A stretch of DNA of 64,000 nucleotides, taken from positions 1-64,000 of the forward strand of contig DAIPYJ010000004.1 in assembly GCA_036782775.1 (NCBI GenBank), in the 5' to 3' direction. Numbering within the stretch: position 1 is the first letter of the stretch; the number at the start of each line of letters is the position of its first letter. The stretch is from CF-13 sp036782775 (lineage in GTDB: Bacteria; Chloroflexota; Dormibacteria; CF-121). Shown piece after piece: positions 53,581 through 61,849 of the stretch. Under the pieces are notes generated by a model. It saw only the letters and a list, made by a program, of their open reading frames with translations. It was not told the DNA's origin and made no database searches. The position numbers and the translations under genes were made by a program.

Positions 53581-55800
53581 TCAATGACCCCGCGAGGCCA
53601 CGATCATTTCATCCATCCATGGGGGCGCCATGATATGCACCGGTACACGGTTTAGGCCCGCGACCAGCAGAAAATCGCCGCGTTGAGCGGTTTCCAGGTA
53701 GTTGACCTGGCGCTCGGTGAGGCTGTATGCCTTTTGCAGTTTCAGCGCTTCCGAATGCTTTTGCGATCCGAGGAGGAGGATGCTGGGGTTGGTCGCGAGC
53801 ACGGCGCCGTCTTTTGTGTCGAAAAAGTCGCCAGGGTTCTGGCTGACGAGGATCAAGCTGCCTCCGTACTTGCGAATCCGACGGGCCAATCGGATCAGAA
53901 ACCGGCGAATCGGCTCGTGCTCGAGAAGCAGTCCGGCCTCGTCGATCAAGAGATGCCGCGGGCGTCGATCCCGCCGAAGCATCATCCAGAGCCAGTTGGC
54001 CAGCACCAGATAGGCGGGAGCGATCAATTCATCGCTCATGTCTCGGAGATTGAACCCCACGACGGAACTGGCCAGATCCAGGTTCGTTGGCGCGCTGAAA
54101 AGCCGTCCGAGATCGCCGCTTGCCCAACGGGCGAGAATCGTGCTGACACGAGAACCGTGTTCCGCTCGATCAAGACGTTCCCAAACGTTGGCCAGCACGG
54201 GCGACGACTCTTCGCCTACCACCCTGCGAATCACCATTTCCAGTTGGGCTCGCTCGACTTCGTCAAGGTGGCCGCAGATCAAGCTGATGAAATCGAGCAC
54301 ATCGCTCAGCTGGTCTGAGGGTTCGTCAGCGCCGGCCGAGAAAACCAGGGGATCGAGGACATTGATCGCATGGCCGGATCCGGTTGCGAGGTTGACGTAC
54401 GTGCCGCCGAGGCGATGGACCAGCCGGCCGTACTCGGCTTCAGGGTCGAGCAGAACCGCCCCGACACCTCGGGTGAAGCCGTTGAGGACAACTGAAGCGG
54501 CCGCGTAACTCTTGCCCGCCCCGGAATGCGCCAGAACCGCGATGTTGGCATTGGGAAATCGGCCTTCATCGAAAGGATCGAAGACGCAGAGTCCACCGGT
54601 TTCCTTGTTGTATCCCCAGTAATGACCTTCTCCGTCATCGAGGTCATCCTGCAGCCAGGGAAACATCGTGAGGAGGGCGCTCGTTTGCAGGATATGCTCT
54701 CGACCCAGCAGATCGGTGCCCAAAGGCCAGGAGGATTGAAGCGCCTGGCGCATTTCGAAGTACGGACTCACCGTGTGCAGCATCATCCGGCGGCAGATAG
54801 CGCGCAGTGCCTCGGTACTGGTTTGCAACTCCACTGGGTTGTCAGCGCCAAGCGTTAGATAAAAGCTGACCGCGAAGACTTTTTCTTCGTTTCTCGCCAG
54901 AGCCTGATGCATGGTGAGCGCGTCGGGCAGCGTTCCGAGCGACGCCCTGCCGACGGCGCCAGACTCCTGGTCGACCATCTCGTCGGCACGCAGGTCGCGG
55001 ATCCGATGCTGGAGCAGGCTGATCATCCGATCGGTGTCCAGAGGAACGATGTGGATGCCGATATGAAGCTCGCCCCTGAAACTGAGCAGGGGCAGGAGCC
55101 AGCCCGATTCGATCTCCTCGCCTGGATACCGGTTGACCACGAAGGACACGTACGGGCGGCCGCGAATCTCGACCCGATCCCGGCGGTGGATAAAGCCGGA
55201 ATGCGCCGTGTCGGCGCTTTCGCCGGGTCGATAAAGATCACCAATGAATTGCTGTAGCGCCTCGTCCTGGAGAACTTGGCCCTTAATCCCGATCCGCCTC
55301 AACTGCTCGACGAGCGCCGTTGCACGCGATCCGAGGGATTGACCGGCATCGGTTGCCACCGATACTGGGTCGCTCGAGTTTCGGTCGAAATGGAAGCGCC
55401 AGCTGCGCAGCAGCGGACGCCCACCGTCGAATCCGCTGAGCACCACGAACGCCGCACGGTCGAATACCGGGGTCTCCTCGAGGTGGGTGTTGATGAAGCT
55501 GCGGGTCAGCGCCGCCAGGTAATCGCGCTGGTTGGGAAACGCCTGTTCGAGCGGTTCATCCGGAGTGCCTCCACGCCGACGCCTGATGCGAAGGTATAGC
55601 TGGAAGGGCCCGCTCTGGCCATTGACGAGGTCACGAAAGCCTTGCTCGGCCGCGAGCTGTTGCTCGGGTGCCAGTCCCGAAAAGTTCAACGAGGAGGTGG
55701 CGATGATTGCGCGGGGGGCGCCGGTTTCGAGCAGGAGCGTGCTGCCGCGGATCGCGGAAACTTCGCTGCCAAACGGCGAGCGGTTCAAAAGAGGTGGCAC
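53581..55800 (-). CDS. VirB4-family type IV secretion ATPase
   Basis: 739 aa. The N-terminal VirB4 domain (residues about 20-330) includes DYLAALTRSFINTHLEETPV. The C-terminal ATPase has Walker A HSGAGKS (425-431), DPEAEYGRLVHRLGGTYVNL, Walker B LLIDEAGLLLEHEP (about 617) and the VirB4 C-terminal signature SLILVSQNPGDFFDTKDG. It should power assembly or substrate transfer of a T4SS-like apparatus at the membrane. It is the last gene of a Tad-type operon, 7 bp after the CpaB gene. No relaxase or coupling protein is near. Confidence 0.9.
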   Translation of the reverse strand: MPPLLNRSPFGSEVSAIRGSTLLLETGAPRAIIATSSLNFSGLAPEQQLAAEQGFRDLVNGQSGPFQLYLRIRRRRGGTPDEPLEQAFPNQRDYLAALTRSFINTHLEETPVFDRAAFVVLSGFDGGRPLLRSWRFHFDRNSSDPVSVATDAGQSLGSRATALVEQLRRIGIKGQVLQDEALQQFIGDLYRPGESADTAHSGFIHRRDRVEIRGRPYVSFVVNRYPGEEIESGWLLPLLSFRGELHIGIHIVPLDTDRMISLLQHRIRDLRADEMVDQESGAVGRASLGTLPDALTMHQALARNEEKVFAVSFYLTLGADNPVELQTSTEALRAICRRMMLHTVSPYFEMRQALQSSWPLGTDLLGREHILQTSALLTMFPWLQDDLDDGEGHYWGYNKETGGLCVFDPFDEGRFPNANIAVLAHSGAGKSYAAASVVLNGFTRGVGAVLLDPEAEYGRLVHRLGGTYVNLATGSGHAINVLDPLVFSAGADEPSDQLSDVLDFISLICGHLDEVERAQLEMVIRRVVGEESSPVLANVWERLDRAEHGSRVSTILARWASGDLGRLFSAPTNLDLASSVVGFNLRDMSDELIAPAYLVLANWLWMMLRRDRRPRHLLIDEAGLLLEHEPIRRFLIRLARRIRKYGGSLILVSQNPGDFFDTKDGAVLATNPSILLLGSQKHSEALKLQKAYSLTERQVNYLETAQRGDFLLVAGLNRVPVHIMAPPWMDEMIVASRGH

Positions 55801-55807
55801 CGGCAGC

Positions 55808-56461
55808 TCAGTCGGTGCTCAGGGTCAGCACGAAGGTCGAGTTGGCGATCGCCGCTGAATAGGTCGCTTCATCGATCTGCGGAATCGCCAATAGGACCGT
55901 CGACGGACGGCTGGTGCCGGCCACGAGCCCATGGTCAGTTGGGTCAACGGGCGTTCCTTGATCAGTCCGCAGCCCGATCACGGTCACGTCTTTGCCCAGG
56001 AGAACAGGCGGCGGCGCCGGCTCGTCGATCGGCGTTCCTTTCGTGGCATTTGCGACCGCCAACACATCGACGGTATCACCGCCCTTGAGCGTCCCTCCCA
56101 CGGCGGTCGCCGGCGTGACCGGGACGCCGATTATGCGGTATCCCGGCGGAAGCTGAATCCCTCCGGCGACCAGTCGGGCGTTCTTGGTCGGCCCGACCTG
56201 GCGCGCGTCGATGAAATCGCCAGCCAGGATCGGATAGGCAACGAGCTGGCCGATCGCCTGGTCGGCCGAGCGTAGAACCTGGTTTCCGACCGATGCGGGG
56301 TTCACCTGCCGGATGCTGACATCGGCGTCCTGGATCGTTGAGCCGACGATCAGATCGCGCGTCGCCACCAGCGCCGTTGTTTCGCGGGTGTGGTTGTAGT
56401 AGAAGAGTCCCGCCGCGGCCGAAAGCACGACGAAGATCGACAGATAAATGGTTCGCCTCAT
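55808..56461 (-). CDS. CpaB/RcpC-family Flp pilus assembly protein (SAF domain)
   Basis: 217 aa. N-terminal anchor IYLSIFVVLSAAAGLFYYNH, then an SAF domain ALVATRDLIVGSTIQDADVS, and the RcpC/CpaB C-domain with LPPGYRIIGVPVTPATAVGG and LKGGDTVDVLAVAN. CpaB proteins act outside the membrane in Tad pilus assembly. A good ribosome site (TAGGAGGGG) precedes the ATG. It is coupled to the VirB4 gene. Confidence 0.88.
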   Translation of the reverse strand: MRRTIYLSIFVVLSAAAGLFYYNHTRETTALVATRDLIVGSTIQDADVSIRQVNPASVGNQVLRSADQAIGQLVAYPILAGDFIDARQVGPTKNARLVAGGIQLPPGYRIIGVPVTPATAVGGTLKGGDTVDVLAVANATKGTPIDEPAPPPVLLGKDVTVIGLRTDQGTPVDPTDHGLVAGTSRPSTVLLAIPQIDEATYSAAIANSTFVLTLSTD

Positions 56462-56469
56462 AGCCCCTC

Positions 56470-57741
56470 CTAGCCGCTATCGGCGGCGAAATTCACCGAG
56501 ACGGAAAATGTCGATGGGATCACGTAGTTGCCGATGTGGCCGTTCGGAAAACGCGTCCTCACGTAAAGCGTGACAGGAACCTGATAGGTCTGATTGCCCC
56601 CGGGTCCGACGGCGTCCGGCGTGTTCCACTGTAACGCCATGACGTCCGTTGACGGATGGATGGTGCCGGGAATGGTGCCCGCGCCGGCGGGCGCATCGGA
56701 AGGCATTCCATCCAGCCGCCAGGCCAGCAAGGTGGAGGTCCCAAGCCCTGCCTTTCTGCCGTTGATTGTCATGACGCCCTCCTGGATGATCGAGACGCGA
56801 ATCCCGATCAGCGTCAGGGCGCCACGTAGGGCGTCGATACGACGAAAACCGGCAGTGAGAGGCGAAGGGCTCGGGCCGAGGCTGGGCACGACCAGCAGTT
56901 GGACGTTGGGCGCCAGGTATCGAACGACCGAAGCCGGACGAGTCATCGATTGCGCATCGTTTCCGATTTCGACCGTGAATGGGCGGTCGACGACTTGCGG
57001 GTAGCCGTAGCTGTCATAGATCGCAGCCTGTGCTTGGCCAGATATCGAAGCCACGACGCGCGCGTCGAATTGGCCGGCTGTCTGATAGACGTGAGGGGCT
57101 CTGAGGGATTTCGACCCGTTTCCGGGTACGGTTGTCGACTGTCCATCGCCGAAATCGACGGTCCACCGATTGACGGACCAGTCGCGAATCGCCATGTTCA
57201 GGTACAGGTTGAGGTCACTGGAAAACGCGCTGCTGAGCGTGGCGGAAACGGTACTGGTCGAACCAGCGAAGGGATTGAGCGGCGAGACCGTGACGTTGAG
57301 ATCGAGATCCAGCCGCGCGCTTGCCTCGGGGGCCGGTGTGCTGTCGACAGGGGATCGATTCGGGCTGGCACAAACCAAGGTCGTCGTTCCGAAATTGGGA
57401 GTCGGGGCATTGGGCGGCGTCGGGTTGATTTGCTGATTGGTGGCGCGGCTGTACACGTACGCTGCCCAAATCCACGGACAGCTCGGGCCGCCGATGGGTA
57501 CGCGGATCCAGTCCGCGTAGTAGGGCGATTGATGCCAGCTTCCGGTGGGTGCGGGAACCGTGCCGCTCCCGGCTTTTACGTCAGCGAAGACGAAGGCATG
57601 ACCCGCGTACCCCGAGACAGCGTCCACCACGACGGTTACTGGTGGCGAGCTCGCGGTTTGGCCGCTGGTCGATGAAACGAGGACGAACGCGACGCTCAGG
57701 GCGAGGGCGAGCACGTTCTTGAAAACCGCGCCCGGCCTCAT
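56470..57741 (-). CDS. Secreted protein with PKD-like domain, in Tad cluster
   Basis: 423 aa from ATG 57741, which overlaps the previous stop as ATGA. Signal peptide FKNVLALALSVAFVLVSSTS. A PKD-like beta-sandwich is indicated by WTVDFGDGQSTTVPGNG and LRAPHVYQTAGQFDARV (the WDFGDG and Y-x-x-x-G motifs). A conserved-looking C-terminal domain ends in PVTLYVRTRFPNGHIGNYV. It is not a canonical Tad component; a surface adhesin or pilus accessory is a plausible role. Confidence 0.75.
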   Translation of the reverse strand: MRPGAVFKNVLALALSVAFVLVSSTSGQTASSPPVTVVVDAVSGYAGHAFVFADVKAGSGTVPAPTGSWHQSPYYADWIRVPIGGPSCPWIWAAYVYSRATNQQINPTPPNAPTPNFGTTTLVCASPNRSPVDSTPAPEASARLDLDLNVTVSPLNPFAGSTSTVSATLSSAFSSDLNLYLNMAIRDWSVNRWTVDFGDGQSTTVPGNGSKSLRAPHVYQTAGQFDARVVASISGQAQAAIYDSYGYPQVVDRPFTVEIGNDAQSMTRPASVVRYLAPNVQLLVVPSLGPSPSPLTAGFRRIDALRGALTLIGIRVSIIQEGVMTINGRKAGLGTSTLLAWRLDGMPSDAPAGAGTIPGTIHPSTDVMALQWNTPDAVGPGGNQTYQVPVTLYVRTRFPNGHIGNYVIPSTFSVSVNFAADSG

Positions 57742-58217
57742 GTGCGAATCTCGGCGTCGGCGGTAATAGTGGTTTCGACCTGCGAGAGGCCGATCCAGCC
57801 CAGCATGGCGAACCGATGCGGGACGCGGAGTCGAGCACAAATCGCGGGTCGGTCGAGGATCGAGCCGGTGAACGGGTCCCGCGCCGGCACCTGGTTGATG
57901 ATGGTGATCTCAGCATTCGCAGCGAGCGTGTTCGCATCGATCGCTTCCTGAAGGCCGGCGAGGTTCTCGTAGAGCGAGCGCCGAGCGGCGGGAATCGCCG
58001 TAGCGGGATCGAGTCGCAGATGGCCGGTGGTGCTGTAGAAGGTCTGGTCGACGCTGGTCGCCGCCGTCACCGTGGCCAGGCTGAGCGCGTAGCGCAACCG
58101 GAGGTTGTCGAGCTGCAGCAGGCCAAGGTCAATGGCAAAGGCGAAGATCAACAGCAGGACGGGAAAGCAGAGGACCGCGTAGAGAACGCTTTGGCCACGT
58201 TGGGCCGGCGCGTTCAA
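57738..58217 (-). CDS. TadE/TadG-like pseudopilin, second copy
   Basis: 159 aa from a TTG at 58217 that overlaps the preceding TGA. The N-terminal hydrophobic helix after a short basic leader (RGQSVLYAVLCFPVLLLIFAFAI) is the TadE-type prepilin pattern. The rest is a pseudopilin body with DQTFYSTTGHLRLDPATAIP and a C-terminal beta strand VETTITADAEIRT. It probably joins the pilus fibre base or tip. Confidence 0.8.
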   Translation of the reverse strand: MNAPAQRGQSVLYAVLCFPVLLLIFAFAIDLGLLQLDNLRLRYALSLATVTAATSVDQTFYSTTGHLRLDPATAIPAARRSLYENLAGLQEAIDANTLAANAEITIINQVPARDPFTGSILDRPAICARLRVPHRFAMLGWIGLSQVETTITADAEIRT

Positions 58218-58612
58218 TGGTTGACCTCGCCGCGCCCGATGTAGACCGAGCTCAGGGTAAGGTCGCGAGCAAACAGGAACGGAATGCCGACATGGCGGCG
58301 GCTGATCAGCCGGACGCTGATCGGCTGGCCCCAGCGGACGTACGCCGGGGTCACGGTCACCTGAACGTTTGCCGGGTCCAGCCCCGCGGCTCGTAATTCG
58401 CTGGCAACACGGTCCCGAACGATCGCGTCGTCCTCTCCCCGTTCGGCGGCGACCCGAGCCCCAATGGCTGCGGCAGACTGCTGGCCGATCCACACGTGGA
58501 TCAGGCTGCCCATCTCGACGATTCCGAACAGGACGGGCAGCAGGACGAAGGCCACCACGAAGATGGCCTGCAGGGTTTCCTGACCTCGCTCGAGCCGCCG
58601 GCGCGGCTTCAG
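58214..58612 (-). CDS. TadE-like pseudopilin, first copy; CTG start likely
   Basis: 132 aa if CTG at 58612 is the start. The leader (KPRRRLERGQETLQAIFVVA) leads into a 20-residue hydrophobic helix (FVVAFVLLPVLFGIVEMGSL), the TadE prepilin layout. The body includes VTVTPAYVRWGQPISVRLIS. In this frame no ATG, GTG or TTG lies near the leader; the next in-frame ATGs are inside or before the Flp-like pilin. The CTG overlaps the pilin stop as CTGA, matching the coupling seen at other junctions. Confidence 0.75.
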   Translation of the reverse strand: MKPRRRLERGQETLQAIFVVAFVLLPVLFGIVEMGSLIHVWIGQQSAAAIGARVAAERGEDDAIVRDRVASELRAAGLDPANVQVTVTPAYVRWGQPISVRLISRRHVGIPFLFARDLTLSSVYIGRGEVNH

Positions 58613-58759
58613 GACGTCTGAGTAAGGCGCTGCACCATCTGGCCCATCTTGGCCACGAGCCCGTTGTTCCAGGCAATGATGCCAACCACCAATGTCCCAA
58701 GAATGATCGCCGCTCCAATCACCCATTCCAGTGTTGACTGCGCGCGTTTCCAGCGATTC
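58609..58759 (-). CDS. Flp-like pilin (about 49 aa), apparently frameshifted
   Basis: ATG 58759 with a strong AGGAGG 7 nt upstream starts MNRWKR, but that frame then becomes meaningless. Skipping one base (58741) gives QSTLEWVIGAAIILGTLVVG then IIAWNNGLVAKMG and a stop at 58609-58611, a typical Flp/TadE-class pilin: basic leader, Gln-Ser-Thr-Leu-Glu site and a hydrophobic helix. It lies between the TadC gene and the first TadE gene. Either the sequence has a 1-nt insertion or 2-nt deletion, the gene is broken, or recoding occurs. Confidence 0.65.
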
Positions 58760-58800
58760 ATGTGTTGCCCTCCTGTCGTGAATCTGTTGACTTCCCTTAC

Positions 58801-59700
58801 TCATCCGAAAGCACGCTGCATGATTCCCCAAAAGAGCGGAATGACGATCAAGATGGCGAACTCCGGGAGATAAACGCCCGCGAGCACGCCAAGGAGCTTG
58901 GTATTAACTGCGGCGGCTTGGGCGGTCATTCGATTCCGCTGATTCATTCGAATCATCAGCTCGAGGTCGCGAAGGACGGTATCGAGGCCACTACCGGCAC
59001 GCTTGTTTTGATTCAACGCAGTGACGAACATCTGCAGGTCATCGACGCCGGTGCGGGGTCCGACCTCCTCGAGCGCACGCTCGATACTCAGCCCAAGCCC
59101 GTATTGGCCGAGGGCGTGGCGGATTTCCTGTGTGAGAGGGCTGGCATTCGGCTTGTGTTGCGTAAGGATGTGCAGCGTCTGCTCCAGCGACATGCCGCAC
59201 GCGAGGAAGGCGCGCACCATGCTCACGAACTGTGGAAGCTCGCTGAGCACTAATGCCTGGCGGCGGTGGCGTCGGCCAGCCAGCAAGCGCAGCGGGGCGA
59301 CCCAGCCGATCCACGCGAGGAGTGGAATTATGGCGAAGACTCCCGCGATCGCTCCAAGGAGGAGGCCAATGGCACCGCCCGTCGCCGCGCCCATCAACCG
59401 AATGGTGCGCAGTTCGGTGGCGTCAAACTCGTCGCGCTCCAGCCCCGCTTGCGTCAGGAACATGGGGTCAAGCCGAATGGGCCGCAGATGCAGACGGCGA
59501 GCACAGATGAGGATGAACGGCCGGAGCCAGCGCTGATACCAGGTGGCCCGAGCCTGCTGGTGCATCCGCCACTCGACCGGCGATAGCGTGCTGGTGCGGA
59601 TGAGATCCCTTCCCGCGAACCGACGAGCTGGAGAGGTTGCGAGTACTCCGGTTAGCGCCGCAAAGCAGGCGACCGCGACGCATATCGCTCCCAGGGTCAC
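58801..59700 (-). CDS. TadC-like type II secretion F-domain protein
   Basis: 299 aa. N-terminal TM, then the cytoplasmic T2SF domain LSELPQFVSMVRAFLACGMS and EQTLHILTQHKPNASPLTQE. Conserved VNTKLLGVLAGVYLPEFAIL closes it with a TM helix. It forms the inner-membrane platform with TadB, on which CpaF acts. GTG start in a GTGA overlap with tadB. Confidence 0.9.
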   Translation of the reverse strand: MTLGAICVAVACFAALTGVLATSPARRFAGRDLIRTSTLSPVEWRMHQQARATWYQRWLRPFILICARRLHLRPIRLDPMFLTQAGLERDEFDATELRTIRLMGAATGGAIGLLLGAIAGVFAIIPLLAWIGWVAPLRLLAGRRHRRQALVLSELPQFVSMVRAFLACGMSLEQTLHILTQHKPNASPLTQEIRHALGQYGLGLSIERALEEVGPRTGVDDLQMFVTALNQNKRAGSGLDTVLRDLELMIRMNQRNRMTAQAAAVNTKLLGVLAGVYLPEFAILIVIPLFWGIMQRAFG

Positions 59701-60551
59701 GCCTGCACCCGTGCAATTCGCAGACTTAGCAGCACGCCGCCAATTTCAAGGGCCACCGAAAGTGGAAACAGGAAAAAGCGGCCAACCATGGTGTCATCCA
59801 GAATCGTGAGCAAGTCGGGACTGACCCAGCGCAAGTAGAGGAACATGCCCGGCACGATTACGGCCAGCAACCAGATCTGCGCACGCTGTCCAGCGGATCT
59901 GGCCCGTACCTCGTTAGCAATCTGCACGTTGAAGTGCACAGTGCCCGAAAGATCGGTAAGCAACGCGCGAGCCTTTTGGGTCGGAAGATGGTTTGCGGTG
60001 CAGATCGCCAACGTGTCCCAGATCAGCCCTAAATTCCGGGTCCTGGTCCGGCCTCGCACTTCTTCGATGGTTTGATGCAGCGGGGCATCGAGAAGGAAAC
60101 GCTGAATAATCAAGTCCAGGTCCTCTGAAAGCCATGCATCCTCACAGCGCAGACGCGCCTCACGCAAGGCGTCGAGATACGTTCCGCCGGCGGCAAGCCC
60201 AGTGATCAGAGACTGAAGAAGGCGTCCTGCCTCCGCTTCGCTCTTGCTCGCCTGCGCATGCACGAGCCACGTCAGGTAGGCACGCGGCAAGAAGAGGCCT
60301 GCCGCGGCACCTGCAGCAGCCAGCACTGGCGATTCAATCCAACCCAGGGCAAACAGCGCTGGCGGAGCAATGATCCGCAGGTAGAGATAGGGTCGTGCGT
60401 CACTGCCAAGTCGAGCCGCCGCATATTGATGCGCCGCGTTGTCAGCCAGGCGAGCAAAGACGCTGATCTCGTACTGGCGCTGGGATCGGCGCAGCGCCAG
60501 CCCGAGACTGAGCATCGCGATCGAGACAAGGAGACTGGCTAGGAGATCCAT
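59697..60551 (-). CDS. TadB-like type II secretion F-domain protein
   Basis: 284 aa. Hydrophobic N-terminal helix DLLASLLVSIAMLSLGLALR, a second near IIAPPALFALGWIESPVLAA, then the T2SF domain EAGRLLQSLITGLAAGGTYL and ALREARLRCEDAWLSEDLDL. Two C-terminal helices end it. It overlaps the CpaF gene by 13 bp and the TadC gene by 4 bp. Confidence 0.85.
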   Translation of the reverse strand: MDLLASLLVSIAMLSLGLALRRSQRQYEISVFARLADNAAHQYAAARLGSDARPYLYLRIIAPPALFALGWIESPVLAAAGAAAGLFLPRAYLTWLVHAQASKSEAEAGRLLQSLITGLAAGGTYLDALREARLRCEDAWLSEDLDLIIQRFLLDAPLHQTIEEVRGRTRTRNLGLIWDTLAICTANHLPTQKARALLTDLSGTVHFNVQIANEVRARSAGQRAQIWLLAVIVPGMFLYLRWVSPDLLTILDDTMVGRFFLFPLSVALEIGGVLLSLRIARVQA

Positions 60552-61849
60552 CGCATGCCCTGCAGCTCGAGTTTTCGCATCAGCCGCGGACCAGGTCGGT
60601 AATCGCTTTGATTGGAGAAGTTGACCGTGATCCCGTTGCTCCCCGTCGCGACATCAGCGGTAAAAACCGGGGACAGGAGATAGCGATCGTTTGCGCCTAC
60701 GCCGCCTAGTTCAGCGATTTCAAGGACGTAACGTCGTCCGTTGCGGAGCCGGCTGACGAACACCACCAGGTCGAAGACACGTGCGACATAGCCGCGGATT
60801 TCGGCCGGCGAAAGCTGCGCGAAGTCTTGACTGATCAACAGTTCCAGCCGAGCGAGCGCGTCCTCGCAGCTGCTGGCATGGATGGTGGTCGCGGAGCCGT
60901 CGTGACCGGTATTGAGCGCCTCGAGGGCGTAATAGGCTTCCTTGCTGTGCCGGATCTCTCCGATGATCAGGCGGTCCGGCCGCATCCGGAGCGCGTTCTG
61001 TACCAGGTCTGCCACATCCAGCCGGCGCTCCTGCGTCGTCCGCCCGCCAAGGTCGCCTGAATGGACGCACTCGAGCTTGACCCAGTGCGGGTTGTCGAGC
61101 TCGAGTTCGGCAGTGTCCTCGATGGTGATCACCCGTTCCTCTTCCGGAAAGGCGCTGACGATGGACCGCAACAGGGTGCTCTTGCCGGAGCCGGTGGAAC
61201 CGGCGATCAGAATGTTGGCTCGCGCAACGGCCATCGCCTCGAGGAAGGTGCCCATTTCCACCGAAAGTCCCGCGGTGCCGGCCCAGCTCGGCAATTCCGG
61301 ATGACGCGGATCGCTCAAGAGCGCCAGGCGCAGTCGGTTGAACTTGCGGATGCAGAGGGTGGGCCCTCCAACTGGCGCGTAAACCGCGTTAGCGCGGCTG
61401 CCGTCGACCATGCGCGCATCGACAAGCGGTTTGTCGAGATTGATCTCACGGCCAACCAGCGCGACGATCTTCTGGATGACCTGTTCGAGTTGAGCCTGAT
61501 CCCGGAAGGCATGTCCGACCGGCTCCAGGCGTCCGCTGCGTTCGACGTAGATCTCATCAAAGCGATTGACCAGGATGTCGGTGACCGTCGGATCAGCCAT
61601 CAGCGGTTCGAGGGGCCCGAGGCCGACGATTTCATCGAAGAGGCCGTCCAGCACCTCGCGGGTTGGAACAACATTTCGTTGAATAACCGCCGCTCGAATT
61701 CGGTCCCGTAGGATTTGGAGACGATTTGGATGCTTTGAAAAAGGGTTGATGACGTCGGGATCAACTTCCAGCGCGAGCTGCGCTCGGACATAGTTGCGCA
61801 GCGCTTGGCCGTCGTTCACGGCCGGGAGCTCTGCGACGTTAGCCAGCAC
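60539..61849 (-). CDS. CpaF/TadA-family secretion ATPase
   Basis: 436 aa hexameric T2SS/T4P-class motor. N-terminal all-alpha domain, then GLGPLEPLMADPTVTDILVN, Walker A GSTGSGKS at 217-224, Asp box VITIEDTAELELD, Walker B region LIIGEIRHSKEAYYALEALN and His box GHDGSATTIHASS. It drives assembly and retraction of the Tad fibre. GTG start 11 bp inside the CpaE gene, indicating tight coupling. Confidence 0.94.
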   Translation of the reverse strand: MLANVAELPAVNDGQALRNYVRAQLALEVDPDVINPFSKHPNRLQILRDRIRAAVIQRNVVPTREVLDGLFDEIVGLGPLEPLMADPTVTDILVNRFDEIYVERSGRLEPVGHAFRDQAQLEQVIQKIVALVGREINLDKPLVDARMVDGSRANAVYAPVGGPTLCIRKFNRLRLALLSDPRHPELPSWAGTAGLSVEMGTFLEAMAVARANILIAGSTGSGKSTLLRSIVSAFPEEERVITIEDTAELELDNPHWVKLECVHSGDLGGRTTQERRLDVADLVQNALRMRPDRLIIGEIRHSKEAYYALEALNTGHDGSATTIHASSCEDALARLELLISQDFAQLSPAEIRGYVARVFDLVVFVSRLRNGRRYVLEIAELGGVGANDRYLLSPVFTADVATGSNGITVNFSNQSDYRPGPRLMRKLELQGMRWIS

